Below, one piece after another: positions 37,428 to 46,422 of a stretch of DNA of 64,000 nt. The DNA comes from Lytechinus pictus (Eukaryota > Echinodermata > Echinoidea > Temnopleuroida > Toxopneustidae). The stretch spans positions 20,475,117 to 20,539,116 of the forward strand of contig NC_087261.1 of NCBI RefSeq assembly GCF_037042905.1, written 5' to 3'. The stretch's first letter is position 1; every line of letters begins with the position of its first letter. The position numbers and the translations under genes are program-made. The notes under the pieces are model-generated. The model was not told the DNA's origin and searched no databases. It saw only the letters and a program-made list of their open reading frames with translations.

Positions 37428-40400
37428 ATTTTAACATATACTTTCATAACATTCAGGAAAGGAAAAAATAACGTGAGTGCCAATTGCTGTAATCAGAACA
37501 CGTATCCACATGCAGCATTTTTGTTCACTTTACTTGTCCTACTATCTCCTCGTGGTCTTGTGGTGGTTCTTATGTGCTACAGAAATCGGGCGAAATCACT
37601 GCATGCGATGTAAGGTGTTTTTTTTAATGCAAAGACAAATAATAATAATAATAACAAATAAATAAATAAATAAAGTACACGATTTGATATATATGCCAAA
37701 TGAAAACGTTAGCGTCTTGGACACTCTGCAGACAGAATCTGGCGCATTATGAAACCATGCATATCGATGATTACTGGCATTGCTTTGATAGCAAGGAGGT
37801 TTTCGCGTAATCTTTTTAATTTGGTTCCTAGATTAATGTAGTGTGTAGGCATATCATGCATATTAGGGAATTTTGCACTGAGACATACGGAGGATTCAAG
37901 AACAAAGAAATTGAATTGCCAAATACCCTTCATAAAAAGAACAACCAAGAAGTCTTTGTCGAAAATTGGTGAATCAAGACAAGCTTTTCGTACTGGACTC
38001 TGGACAAACAACAAATTTGCCATTTTTCGTCAGCTCCGAAACTTAGGACGAAACTGCTGTTCCGGTTCACCAATTTTCGACAAAGACTTCCCAGTGTTTT
38101 TTTTTTCTTCATATGACAGACATTTTTCATTACATATACTGTGCTTTTGTATCATCCGTACACCGTGGAGTGAAAACTCTTTTGTTGTAGCTCTAACCAG
38201 TACACTGCAAAAACTCTGGTGTTGATTTAACACCAGCCCGGAATCTATTATGTCCACACCAAGTGTTAAACAACACCAATTTCATTTTGGTCTAACACCA
38301 GATAGGTGTTTATACAACGCCAGTTAGTATTAAAACTGCATCGGTTTGATTCCAAACTGGTGTTGTTTCGATATTTCTCTGGTGTGGACATATATAGATT
38401 CCGGGCTGGTGTTAAATCAACACCGGAGTTTTTGCAGTGTAGATTTTCTTTATAAGTCCAACATCTCTCTAACATCAGACGGTCTACACTAACTGCACCT
38501 GTGTGTCGCCTACCTCGACCGCAAGTCCGCTTTTTGAAGGACCCTTGACCGCCGTGAAGAACCAATGCCCACGATTCTGTCGTGTCAAGATCATCGTCTT
38601 TATCTTCCTGTATTGCGTCTCATCGTTTTCCCAGTCCTCGATGGGAAACTCCGTAGTAAATTCAAAATTAAGGTACTAATCCCCTGTCTCGTCTCGTGTC
38701 ATAACTTCTTTTTTTATTTCAACTAATTTTCAGAAAAAATTATTTAGATCAGGCTTCCCAACAAGCACATAATATTATGTCCCATTTTTTCACATTGTAC
38801 TACATTTTCCAACATCAATAAACATTCCTCATGTAACCCTTTGTCTAATGTTAAATGTGAAATATTTTAAAAATGTATTGTTAAAAAACGTGAAGCTTTG
38901 ATGTTTTCACAATATTGTAAAACAGTTTCCAAGAAGGCGATAGCATATTGTTAACTGGAACTATTTATAATATTTAGATATTATATCAAAATGTCTTCTT
39001 AATCAACATACATTTTGACATTTATAAAATATTTCCATAACCTTTAGCTAATATTGTTATGATGTTCAGAAAATATTTTGTGTATGTGTGTGCGTGGGTG
39101 TGTGTGTATGGGTTAGCTCGCTTACTTGAGACACGTAAGCATATACCGATTGTTTATATCAACATTTGGTGCTGTACACCCTGAAATGTCATGTTTTTCA
39201 TACAGATATGTGACACGTTTGGCGGTCATAAAATATATATTGTGTTTTTATTACTTTTTTGAAATTATTGCTCTTCATTCTCTCAAAATACCAATCCCCT
39301 CCAATTGTTTAGGGTCGTGGAGAACCGGGACAAGGCCTTAGCGCTTGCTCTTGGAAGCTTCTTCAATAAAGTTCTGGGTGAGAGATTTTTCATTCCTGAT
39401 AGATCTAAAGTTGAAGCAAACTGCACAAGTTTCTTGTTTTTCAATGTTATAGCCAGGGAATAGGCGATCGATTTCATACAGGAAAAAAAGCCTATTAGAA
39501 TGATTGCAGAGAAAGCCAAATATGAATAAGTTTACTGGAGGCCATGAATACGATCTAAACATGGAGATAATTGTCGTGAACTTGGCACGCCACAAATCCA
39601 GATAACGTTCGATTTACGAAGCTCATGATGATTCGTGGATTTCACATCAACGAAAACAATTTCTTGCAGAAGCAACATCCTTGATTAAATATTATTGTTT
39701 AATGCAGAAGCAACTGTTACATCCTTGATTAAATATTACTGTTCACTTAAACACGGTAAATAACATTATAATAAATCTTTTGCAAAGGCACTAGATAGGC
39801 CTATATCAGACCATGACCCCGTTGCATAAAAGTTATTATTTTTTGCCATCCAATGGTAACTACCATGGTAACGATGCTCATCAGCCAACCAAAAGCAAGC
39901 ATTCTGTGAAAGGTACAATTGGATCATGGAGCTATTCTGTAACAGCAACTTTTATGGAACGGGGCCCATCATGTCCTTCATGATATTAACATCTTATTGT
40001 TCTCCTGGATATCTCTTAACAGCGTACATCCCTGCTCCTATCTATTACGGCCTGGCAATACAGTCAACATGTGCAATGTTCCAGGAATCCTGCGGAGAAA
40101 CTGGGAATTGTCTCATCTACGATACAGATCGATTAGCGACCAATTTCTGGGGGTTATTTTGTGGCTTGGGTGTTGCCACCGTGTTTTGTTACGCAGTGGC
40201 ATCTTTCTCCCTTCGTCGAAACGCAAAAGGGGTAAGACTTTATAATACGTTTCCGCTTGCTATGAAGATAAATATACACATTTAAAGTTTAGGGTGGCAA
40301 GATTATCGCCAATAAGTTTCTAAATGGATTAACTCAATTTTCGATTTGATATCAATTTTTATTGTGTTTTTTTCTTCAAAAGATTAAAGGATTGATAAAG

Positions 40401-40879
40401 CATTGAACTTTTATCGTAAATTCTTCTCTGACAAAACTATAGTGCCGTTACGTCTTCTTTTTGTTGGTGATTTATTCTTTGTGAAAATTTGAAACTGTGT
40501 ATTGAATGTGAATAACCACCTTTTCTAATGCAAGTATTTTCATTTGAATGAGCATATTTTAAAGAAAATGTGTATTAATAACAAAGACATTGTCCTGGTT
40601 TTTTTGTCACACATGTAGCCATGTGCAAAATATAATAGTTCACTTACAAAATGGTAAGTAATAAAATCAAAAAAATAACCCAAATTATGAGAGAGCAAAC
40701 GTTTTACTATAGATATTTTATTTGCAAAGTATACCTACCAATACCAACTTTTTAATTTGGTTTTCAATTTTTTTAATTTATTCATTAAAAAAAATATATT
40801 ATTCTTTCAGGAGTATTACGCCCTCCAGCTGCACTTCTTTAGGTCAAAGTCCAAAAATGAGAAAGAAGAAAAGGAGTAA
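31940..40879 (+). CDS. Gene A: organic anion transporter (OATP/SLCO family)
   Basis: Eleven coding exons: 31940-32315, 32933-33112, 33632-33846, 34683-35013, 35377-35541, 36055-36265, 36894-37035, about 37457-37609, 39313-39377, 40023-40231 and 40811-40879. The product is about 700 residues, normal for the family. Family members are 12-span plasma-membrane carriers of amphipathic organic anions. The OATP signature DPRWIGAWWLGYL lies in exon 3, the IDD-type motif SYLDDGVP in exon 2, and the Kazal-like cysteine loop in exon 7. N-glycosylation sites NLT and NST are in the first large outer loop. The start ATG has an in-frame TAA nine bases upstream and aligns with gene B's. Oddity: exon 8 is out of frame with exon 7 as assembled (see findings). 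Substrate and subfamily are unknown. Gene B is its tandem paralogue. Confidence 0.93.
32316..32932 (+). other. Gene A intron 1
   Basis: AT-rich with a G-rich tract near 32775-32795. No repeat element with both ends was recognised. Confidence 0.6.
32933..33112 (+). CDS. Gene A exon 2: TM4 and IDD-like motif
   Basis: 180 bases, phase 1 to phase 1, between TCAACAG and TTTG|GTGGGT. It encodes a charged loop (KCSEKEKEESG), then WLYLGQALFGLASSGYLSLG (TM4) and SYLDDGVPRKKAPLYF, the conserved family segment after TM4. The exon is exactly as long as its gene B counterpart. Confidence 0.92.
33360..33480. mobile_element. TTTGTCGAAAATTG inverted-repeat fragment in gene A intron 2
   Basis: GGTCTTTGTCGAAAATTGTT then GAACCGG faces GATTCACCGATTTTGGACAA then AGGC. 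It is a degraded member of the family seen more clearly at 37953-38085 and 44966-45415. Confidence 0.55.
33632..33846 (+). CDS. Gene A exon 3: TM5, OATP signature, TM6
   Basis: 215 bases after TATGTCAG, with donor CCTAAG|GTTCGT (a weak +3 to +6). It encodes TM5, the loop HTDFYKINVDDLGYDD, the hallmark DPRWIGAWWLGYL and TM6. By hand count it is about 82% identical in DNA to gene B exon 3. Confidence 0.95.
34327..34559. mobile_element. MITE with TA duplication in gene A intron 3
   Basis: CACTGTAAAAAAATATTG at the left faces TATTTTATTTTAGAGTG at the right, with TA flanking each side (34325-34326 and 34560-34561). 233 bp. It ends about 120 bp before exon 4. Confidence 0.7.
34683..35013 (+). CDS. 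Gene A exon 4: central cytoplasmic loop
   Basis: 331 bases, phase 0 to phase 1, between GATGAATAG and TTACAG|GTTTG. It encodes the large intracellular loop between TM6 and TM7: KWPLQLKEDEIELETKPE, then an acidic, Asn/Gly-rich low-complexity region, ending NILSFASVT. It is 110 residues here versus 91 in gene B and is the most diverged exon of the pair. Confidence 0.88.
35377..35541 (+). CDS. Gene A exon 5: TM7
   Basis: 165 bases after GTGATGCAG, with donor TTAT|GTAAGT. It encodes YLSAIRRLLLNFTFMALIMG (TM7) and SGYYTFIGRYLQTAYDVTPA, which corresponds to the conserved FxPKYLExQ-like segment of OATPs before TM8. Confidence 0.93.
35542..36054 (+). other. Gene A intron 5
   Basis: AT-rich. No repeat with defined ends was recognised. 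Confidence 0.5.
36055..36265 (+). CDS. Gene A exon 6: TM8-TM9
   Basis: 211 bases, phase 1 to phase 2, between TGATTTCAG and ATCAG|GTAAGA. It encodes STPTSALGIMFSSLLINRMN (TM8), TM9 (GIAVAFVLGNFAVFCSKALI) and AGVTAPYPGS, which leads into the large outer loop. Confidence 0.93.
36679..36864. mobile_element. MITE (GGGGCCGTTTCATAA ends) in gene A intron 6
   Basis: GGGGCCGTTTCATAATGCTG followed by TTCGTAAGTTAAGAG is mirrored by GCTCTTAACTTACGAAGAGT followed by TTTATCAAACACCC. Inner arms GAACGACTTG and its complement also pair. The right end is only 29 bp before the Kazal exon. A fragment of the same family is at about 11258. Confidence 0.8.
36894..37035 (+). CDS. Gene A exon 7: Kazal-like loop
   Basis: 142 bases after CTCATTACAG, with donor GGAGAG|GTGAGC. 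It encodes TCMANCECEKGVYTPVCGSD then GLTYVTPCHAGCTGI, the Kazal-type disulphide core found in the fifth outer loop of OATPs. The cysteine spacing and the PVCGSDGLTY core are diagnostic. The DNA is almost unchanged from gene B over the core. Confidence 0.95.
37110..37313 (-). mobile_element. SINE copy in gene A intron 7
   Basis: Blocks AATAATAGCTGGATTTATAT, then GGCGCTCAGT, then AGGAATTAATCCTACCGG, CCTCACCTGGGT and TTGCTGGAGGTAATTATGCC occur in the same order as in the better SINE at 54762-55034. It lies in minus orientation, and the tRNA-like head is missing. Confidence 0.72.
37376..37425. repeat. (CA)n microsatellite
   Basis: About 25 almost perfect CA units end about 30 bp before the exon 8 acceptor of gene A. 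Repeats of this kind are length-variable. Confidence 0.95.
37457..37609 (+). CDS. Gene A exon 8: TM10 (frame at 5' end unresolved)
   Basis: The frame reading VSANCCNQNTYPHAAFLFTL then LVLLSPRGLVVVLMCYRNRA and KSLHAM joins perfectly in phase 2 through GCGAT|GTAAGG to exon 9, giving MVVENRDKALALALG, as expected around TM10-TM11. With the acceptor CATTCAG (37456), however, the first bases do not connect in frame to exon 7. Either one A of the A6 run (37463-37468) is extra, or a small exon lies between, or another acceptor is used. The open frame upstream continues into a CA repeat and is not coding. Confidence 0.65.
37953..38085. mobile_element. Short element with perfect AGTCTTTGTCGAAAATTGGT ends
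   Basis: AGTCTTTGTCGAAAATTGGT plus GA at the left is exactly complementary to TCACCAATTTTCGACAAAGA plus CT at the right, 133 bp apart. Related but diverged copies are in gene A intron 2 and in the intergenic region (44966-45415), and part of one is at 25716. Confidence 0.75.
38203..38439. mobile_element. MITE with TA duplication in gene A intron 8 (237 bp)
   Basis: CACTGCAAAAACTCTGGTGT followed by TGATTTAACACCAGCCCGG is mirrored at the right end, with TA at 38201-38202 and 38440-38441. The interior repeats AACACCA words. It is a non-autonomous Tc1/mariner-type element by its TA duplication. Confidence 0.88.
39313..39377 (+). CDS. Gene A exon 9: start of TM11
   Basis: 65 bases after AATTGTTTAG, with donor TTCTGG|GTGAGA. 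It encodes VVENRDKALALALGSFFNKV plus L, matching the family segment R(C/S)V--E-KSLALGxQ that enters TM11. The short exon joins exon 8 in phase 2 and exon 10 in phase 1. Confidence 0.88.
39816..39966. mobile_element. MITE with CCCCGTTGCATAAAAGTT ends, copy 2
   Basis: TGACCCCGTTGCATAAAAGT faces ACTTTTATGGAACGGGGCCC at the right, and the interior CCAATGGTAACTACCATGGT matches the copy at 9954-10098. It lies in gene A intron 9, ending 57 bp before exon 10. Confidence 0.75.
40023..40231 (+). CDS. Gene A exon 10: TM11-TM12
   Basis: 209 bases after TCTTAACAG, with donor AAAGGG|GTAAGA. It encodes YIPAPIYYGLAIQSTCAMFQ, then ESCGETGNCLIYDTDRL (the last outer loop with conserved cysteines) and TM12 (FWGLFCGLGVATVFCYAVAS). 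The pattern IPxPIxxGxxIxSTCxxxxxxCGxxGNCxxYD is characteristic of OATPs. Confidence 0.94.
40811..40879 (+). CDS. Gene A exon 11: C-terminal tail and stop
   Basis: 69 bases after ATTCTTTCAG, phase 0, encoding EYYALQLHFFRSKSKNEKEE, then KE and TAA (40877-40879). A short, charged cytoplasmic tail is usual for the family. No PDZ-binding end is evident. Confidence 0.85.
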   Translation, partial: EYYALQLHFFRSKSKNEKEEKE

Positions 40880-41380
40880 TCATTAAGAGGAATGATCCCA
40901 ACGACATCCATATACAATTCTATCCTATGTCGTTTGGCTGTGATAAATTGTATTGGGAACAGGCGTCATTCAGGTTACATCACATCAGGTTACGTATTCT
41001 GAAGTCGGTTTAGCTTAAACCATGGCCTATGTCTGGTCTAAACTATGGGAAGCTATGATTATTTATTAATTAATTAATTAATTAATTATTAGTTGATTTA
41101 ACTACTAATTTTTAAACTTCAATGCTTAATTTGTTTACTATGATGCTTCCTAAGGTTTAATGGTGATGAATTCTAATGTAAGTACCATTTCAAGAATTCT
41201 TTTACGATTTGAATGCCAAACGTGATTGATCATCTAATTATAGAAATTGATGTCACATTTGGCTTTCCATAGTTAAACCACAACTTTAGACTGTATGGTT
41301 TTAGCTAAACCATAGTTCAGAATTCGGGCCATGAAGTCAGGAAAAGAAAGAATAAATGGTACTTTAAAATGTCTTTAAAA
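40880..41380 (+). terminator. Gene A 3' UTR with candidate poly(A) signal
   Basis: AATAAA at 41351-41356 is the first canonical signal after the stop codon. The interval contains a MITE-like inverted repeat (about 40990-41333), so the mature 3' UTR may include transposon sequence, or a non-canonical earlier site may be used. Confidence 0.35.
40990..41333. mobile_element. MITE-like inverted repeat in gene A 3' flank
   Basis: TTCTGAAGTCGGTTTAGCTT then AAACCATGG on the left is mirrored by GGTTTTAGCTAAACCATAGT then TCAGAATTCGGGCC on the right. An (ATTA)n tract is in the middle. It lies between the stop codon and the AATAAA. Confidence 0.65.
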
Positions 41381-42105
41381 AAAGTTATTCAGTGACTGCT
41401 TTGAGTGTAACTATTGATATAATAATCATTACCACTTTCATCATTATATTACTGGATACAATATTTGCCATCGTTTTTTGCTTTTCCTTGTTGGAAGTGG
41501 TTAACATTTACTTGGACTTCTCAGAGTTTGTCTATATACCTCTCGGAGAGAGTCTTCCATATAGATTGGACCAATTTGGTCGACTATTAATGTTGTTTGG
41601 ACCTAAGGTCTAATACCCACGGAGTATTCTAGTCTAAAGCCAAGATGAGCTTATTCCAGTTTGTCTACTTATTGGTTAGCATATTACCTTCTTATCATTT
41701 ACTTATTATTTACAAGAAAAGTCGCTAGTGCCTAAAGTCATTTTTAGCTTAATAACAGATTTATGCAACACCCACTATGGGTAACTGAAAGTGGGGCAGA
41801 AAGCTTTTTGCAATAGATATTCAGTTAGCCATTTCTGCCCCCGGCCAGGCATTTCAGTGGTTAATCTCTATATATTGTTAATTTTTTGTTCTCTGAATTG
41901 TTTGTAATAATAATGATAATAATAATAATCATAATAATACTTTTTTTCTGAATGTCCTTATTTCGTTCTGAAATGGTAAAGTCTCATTCCCTACGGTGCA
42001 GGCGCTGCGGAACCGGGGGGCGCTAGGGGCCCTTTTTCAATAAACCCGCGTTAAAATGAAATAGTAAATCAAGAGTTGAAAAGTTGGGGAGTGGCAACCT
42101 TCATT
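41381..42105. other. Intergenic sequence between genes A and B
   Basis: AT-rich. An ATAATA microsatellite lies near 41907-41940, then a GGGGGGCGCTAGG segment. No exon is recognised. Confidence 0.45.
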
Positions 42106-42715
42106 GAATGACAAGTACACCCCAGCAAAAAGTTCATTTGAATAAACAGAAAAAAATCCAACGAGGATTACACTGACATTTTCATCAAAATCGGATGTAT
42201 AATAAGAAAGTTATGGCATTTTGAAGTTTTGCTTAATTTCGCTAACAGTTATATGTACATCCTGGTAAGTATGTAAATGAGGTAACTGATACGTCACCGA
42301 CTCACTATTTCTTTAGTATTTTATTATATGAATCATGGAATATTCTAATTTTATCCTCATTTTCCTGTGAATTAAAGTTTTATTCTTTCCAATGGAATTA
42401 CAATTGTTTTAAATGTTATAGTTCAGTCAAGTTGGTCCTTATTGTCATATCGGTAAACATTGAAATATTATTCAAACAATAGAAAATAAAATAAATAGTG
42501 AGTGAGGGACATCATCAACTTTCTCATTTACATATCACCGAGTTGTGCATATAACCTTTCAAAAAAAGAATAAGCGAAACTTTAAGATGTCATAACTTTA
42601 TCATTTTACATCCGATTTTGATGAAATTTTGAGTGTTGTGCTTGTTTAATTTTTCTCTATTTATTAAAATCAATCAATCAATCATTTTGTTTTGGGGGGT
42701 GAACTTGACCTTTAA
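42106..42715. mobile_element. Foldback MITE (ACAAGTACACCCC ends)
   Basis: TGAATGACAAGTACACCCCA at the left opposes GGGGGGTGAACTTGACCTTT at the right. Inner arms TTCATCAAAATCGGATGTAT and ACATCCGATTTTGATGAAAT pair well. It is a sibling of 23872-24410. Confidence 0.75.
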
Positions 42716-44414
42716 CTGTTGCATTTACCCTTTTAAATGGTTCGACCCAACACTAAATTGTTTGTTTAAGCTTTAGACTTATGCAAGGTTGGATATAACA
42801 TTTGGAAAAGGTTGTCACTCTAACCTTTCAATCATTGATTTAACATTTCAACTAACATTACAATTAAATTAAACTTGGTTCATGAATGAATATGATGATG
42901 TCAATTATGATTGTATTATGGTAATTAATTTTTTAAATCTATATAGAATTTCGGCGATTGTAGATCTCGATAGGTATGAATGTGTATATCTGTTAAGTGG
43001 TGCATATTAATATTTAATTCCTCGGATTCTTTTTTCAAAATAGTTTTTCTCGGTAAAATCAACTTTAAAATTAAAGAATAGTAATAGTTCATCAAGTTCA
43101 TGCGTATGGGGAACATCGATTATGCATCGTTATCACTGATGGAACTAAGATAATTTTTTTTTTACTATAATGATAATTCTATTCCTTTTAAAACACACAT
43201 GAAGTGTATATCTTATGTTTGTATTAAAATTATATAATTTTTATATGCGTGAATTTGTTCACAGTGATTCACAAATAAATATATCCGTATCGATATCGAA
43301 ATAAGAGAGTTATTACTGATTTTTTATTTCGAGTGATAATTAACTCCAATGTGGAATCTATGCAAGTTGACCACCAATAGTAGGCCCATAGACCAAAGAC
43401 TTATGGCGAGGGGAATTTCAGGGTTAATTGTGTTTGCTCAGCTACATGCCAATCAATTATTCGATTAGACACACGTCCTATTTATGACTGCAAAAAGTTA
43501 ACCTTTCCAGTTAATAATGTTCAGCTCACGCTTTGCGCTCGCATTATTTAATTGGATAAATATTCTGTTCATGAGTCACTGCAAAAAAATCATTAATAGA
43601 ACTCTTCAGGTCTGTATATTAGTTATTTCAGCTCACTTTCGCGCGCGGATGAGTTTAGTGAGATATGCATTATTATTATTAACAAGCAATGCTTAGAATG
43701 TTCAGGTTTCAGGTCGGAAATCCAAATTTCAGCTAGCGCTTCGGGCTCGCATCTATAAGAAATAGGCATATATATTTATATATCCATCTTATTCATGGTT
43801 ACAAAATTTGCTTAAGAGTATCCAGTTTTCTGGTCGAAAAATAACAAAGTTTCAGCTCGCGCTTTGCGTTCACATTATTTGATTGGCACTGCAAACGGGC
43901 ACTTTTGTAAGTCAGTATATTAACAATTTGTTAATATAGATAAAACAATTAACGTGTTTATGTTTACGCAATTATTTCACCACGAAAAGATTCACAGAAG
44001 TATGAAGCTTGATTAACATATCATTTACAACAAATTGATAATTTATAGGTGGAATTTTTCTGGTAAGACGTACAATTATCAAGTCAATAAACAAACGCAT
44101 GATAGCTCTGGATATAACTGTATTAAACTGCTACTTGATTTGAAAAGTTATTATGAACTACCTTTTATGGTCTCCAATGCGTTAGTAGATGCTAAGAAAA
44201 CATCACTCAAGGGGTTAAAAAAAAATCGACTCGGCGCTTCACGGGTGATGGTCATCCGGTGAAGTGTTACATAAACATTTTTGTCCGACAGGTAGTCAGA
44301 TCTGACAATTTTCTTTCATTTTGATTGGCTGAGAAGCACTGTTACTATGGTAACTGTCGGATAAAACAGGACTTGATGGATAAAACGTATGCCAAATCCT
44401 TTTACGAAAGACTC
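42716..44414. other. Intergenic sequence with partial GC-palindrome repeat units
   Basis: 43520-43880 contains three or four degenerate units with TTCAGCTCGCGCTTTGCGTTC-like cores (about 43522, 43630, 43732 and 43855), the same unit as in the hAT-like elements but with no recognisable element ends. About 44250-44400 is a diverged copy of the TTTTATCCGACAGT element at 58439-58593. Confidence 0.5.
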
Positions 44415-44812
44415 CCCTGTGGCCCGGAACACAAAGCTTAGCAATGATCGTAGAACATTTTTCTACGATTGATTGCATAGACTACAATGTACAATCAGTC
44501 GTGAAAATCAAGCGTACGATCAATCGCTAACCTTTGTGTTACGGGACCCTGGTCGACCCCCCCCCCCCTTTGAAAAAAGCTAGATCCGCCCTTGCGTACT
44601 GAAAATGTACTACGCGCAGCAGACAGATAAATAAATTGGTTGAAAAAAAGGGGTGTTCGAAATATAAATAGACTGGGTCTCCGTCCGTAACACAAAATCT
44701 AGAGATTAATCGTTCGCATTATTTTTTACGATTGATTGTACATTGTAGTCAATATAATCAATTGTAGAAAAATGTTCTACGATCATTGTTAAGCTTTGTG
44801 TTACGGGCCACT
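44415..44812. mobile_element. Inverted pair of MITEs with CCCGTAACACAAAG ends
   Basis: One copy at 44415-44551 starts GGCCCGGAACACAAAGCTTA and ends ACCTTTGTGTTACGGGACCC. A second at about 44674-44812 is its reverse complement (…AAGCTTTGTGTTACGGGCCA at the right). Both contain GATCGTAGAACATTTTTCTA-type arms. About 120 bp with a C run separates them. Confidence 0.7.
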
Positions 44813-44965
44813 GTTTATCCAAAACGTACTTGGAAAAAAATATAAAACGGCTGAAACCCCCGACTAGACTCAAGTAAATGGTTTTAACTATCATCTTGTT
44901 GTGATTTAGGCTCCAAGCTGCTCCTCTATATGCTCTAGTAGAGAGTTTTCGCATCAACTACGGGG

Positions 44966-45415
44966 CCGCTCTCTAAACGCACCGATTCCTTTGAAAATGT
45001 AACTAAAATCACCATTAAGAGCTGGGAGGCTTTTGTCGAAAGTTGATGGACCGGGACAGCAGATCCTCATGGCCCTGGAAAGCGAGGGTGCTGCGTGTAT
45101 TATTATTATTTTTTTAGCTTTTCAAATTTCTCAGGACCGATTTGATCTCCCTTGTGTAGTGAACCCTTTTTTTTTTCTTTTCAAATTTATATCAGCACTC
45201 CGAGTAAAAAAAAGTCGTTCCAAGGGCCCTGTAGATCATCCGAAGATTTGAAGCGGACGAATAATTGCAAATACTTCATTGTCCAGATCAGATTCAAGAG
45301 ATTCCGATGCTGTCCCGGTCCACCAACTTTCGACAAAATCCTCTCAGCTCTCCATTGTGATTTGACTTGCATTTTTCAAAGGAATTGGTGCGTTGTAGAG
45401 AGCGGCTCCATAGTA
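44966..45415. mobile_element. Long-terminal-inverted-repeat element (about 450 bp)
   Basis: GCCGCTCTCTAAACGCACCG and CGGTGCGTTTAGAGAGCGGC-type ends oppose each other (the right end reads GGTGCGTTGTAGAGAGCGGC). The pairing continues for about 90 bases, including TTTTGTCGAAAGTTGATGGA then CCGGGACAGCA and its complement near 45310. The interior is AT-rich. It is a member of the TTTGTCGAAA family. Confidence 0.8.
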
Positions 45416-46414
45416 AATGTGAAAACTCTCTTTCATCATGTTGATCATCATTTAAAACAATGTGTTAGTGGGCTGATATAATTATAAAACGCTAGACCAT
45501 GCCATTTATTTGAAGGGGAAAGGTGCTTAGCTGGCTCAGAGTACTATCCTTACAATTGTAATTTGTCACAATTTTCCCAGGCACCAAAGTGTCCAATTTG
45601 GGGATTTAAATGATTGTGATTTGTGAGCAATATCTTTTTTTTAAGCAGCTTAATGCCCGACTTCCTCGAAACCTCCACTAGTGGCTTAATACGTATATAT
45701 TTAAATATTTACACGCACACACCCACCCCCACATATATATAAACTTAACTTACCTTACATTTAAAAGGCGGGAAACTCCTAAATGGCTGAATGTTATAGC
45801 GTTAATTCTATTTATCGCTTAACCATGTACAATAATAATAACGGTGTATTTACCCAGGGTAGCCACTTCAGTTCCGAAAAATGTTCTCCCAGCGGGCCCT
45901 GCTATTATTAACCGGCTAAGCTAGGCTACCTATTCAGGTGCACACAGCTTTTTGAGGAATTACTTCCTGCCGGTACCCATTTATCTCACCTGGGTCGAGT
46001 CTGTGCAGCACACTGTGGATGAATTCCTTGCTGAAGGAAATTACGCCATGGCGGGGATGTTGCGTCGAAGGGCCGAATTTTTCTATTTCTGTCACAATGT
46101 AGTTCATAGATCACGCGAGGAATAATATCATGTGATTGTAACGTGACATAATGTTCATATGTTCAGTATCATGATGTAAAATAATTCCACATGTACTCCC
46201 ACTTGAACTTGAACCTTTTATTTTTGTATCTCTGGAGTAATAATAATCTTAAATGTCAGACTCACTCCCTGTAATTCATCATGGAAATACGATAAACGGA
46301 TTTGCCCCGTCTTTTCCTATAGTCTGTAGCCACTAAGGCTAAGGTTTATGCTTTTACGATCACCATTTATTAGACATATAAAAGGGGCAAATTTTGACAA
46401 CAATCAACTGCAAC
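45416..46414. other. Intergenic sequence including a SINE
   Basis: Apart from the SINE at 45828-46050, it contains an ACACAC/ATATAT-rich patch near 45710-45740. No exon is recognised. Confidence 0.45.
45828..46050 (-). mobile_element. SINE copy, intergenic
   Basis: An AATAATAATAAC tail, then GAGGAATTACTTCCTGCCGG, TACCCATTTATCTCACCTGG, GTCGAG, CACTGTGGATGAATTCCTTG and CTGAAGGAAATTACGCCATG follow in the same order as the SINE at 54762-55034 (minus orientation). The tRNA-like head is absent. Confidence 0.75.
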
Positions 46415-46422
46415 ACAATACC

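Larger units (their letters stand above)
37610..39312 (+). other. Gene A intron 8
   Basis: Contains the small TTTGTCGAAAATTGGTGAA inverted repeat (37953-38085), the TA-flanked MITE 38203-38439 and a GT microsatellite near 39077-39110. No extra exon was recognised. Confidence 0.55.

Noticed and set aside
39926-40022. Upstream extension of gene A exon 10 to an ATG at 39926
   Set aside because: The frame is open, but the sequence before 40023 is the end of a MITE, and the acceptor at 40021-40022 joins exon 9 in phase with the expected OATP sequence.
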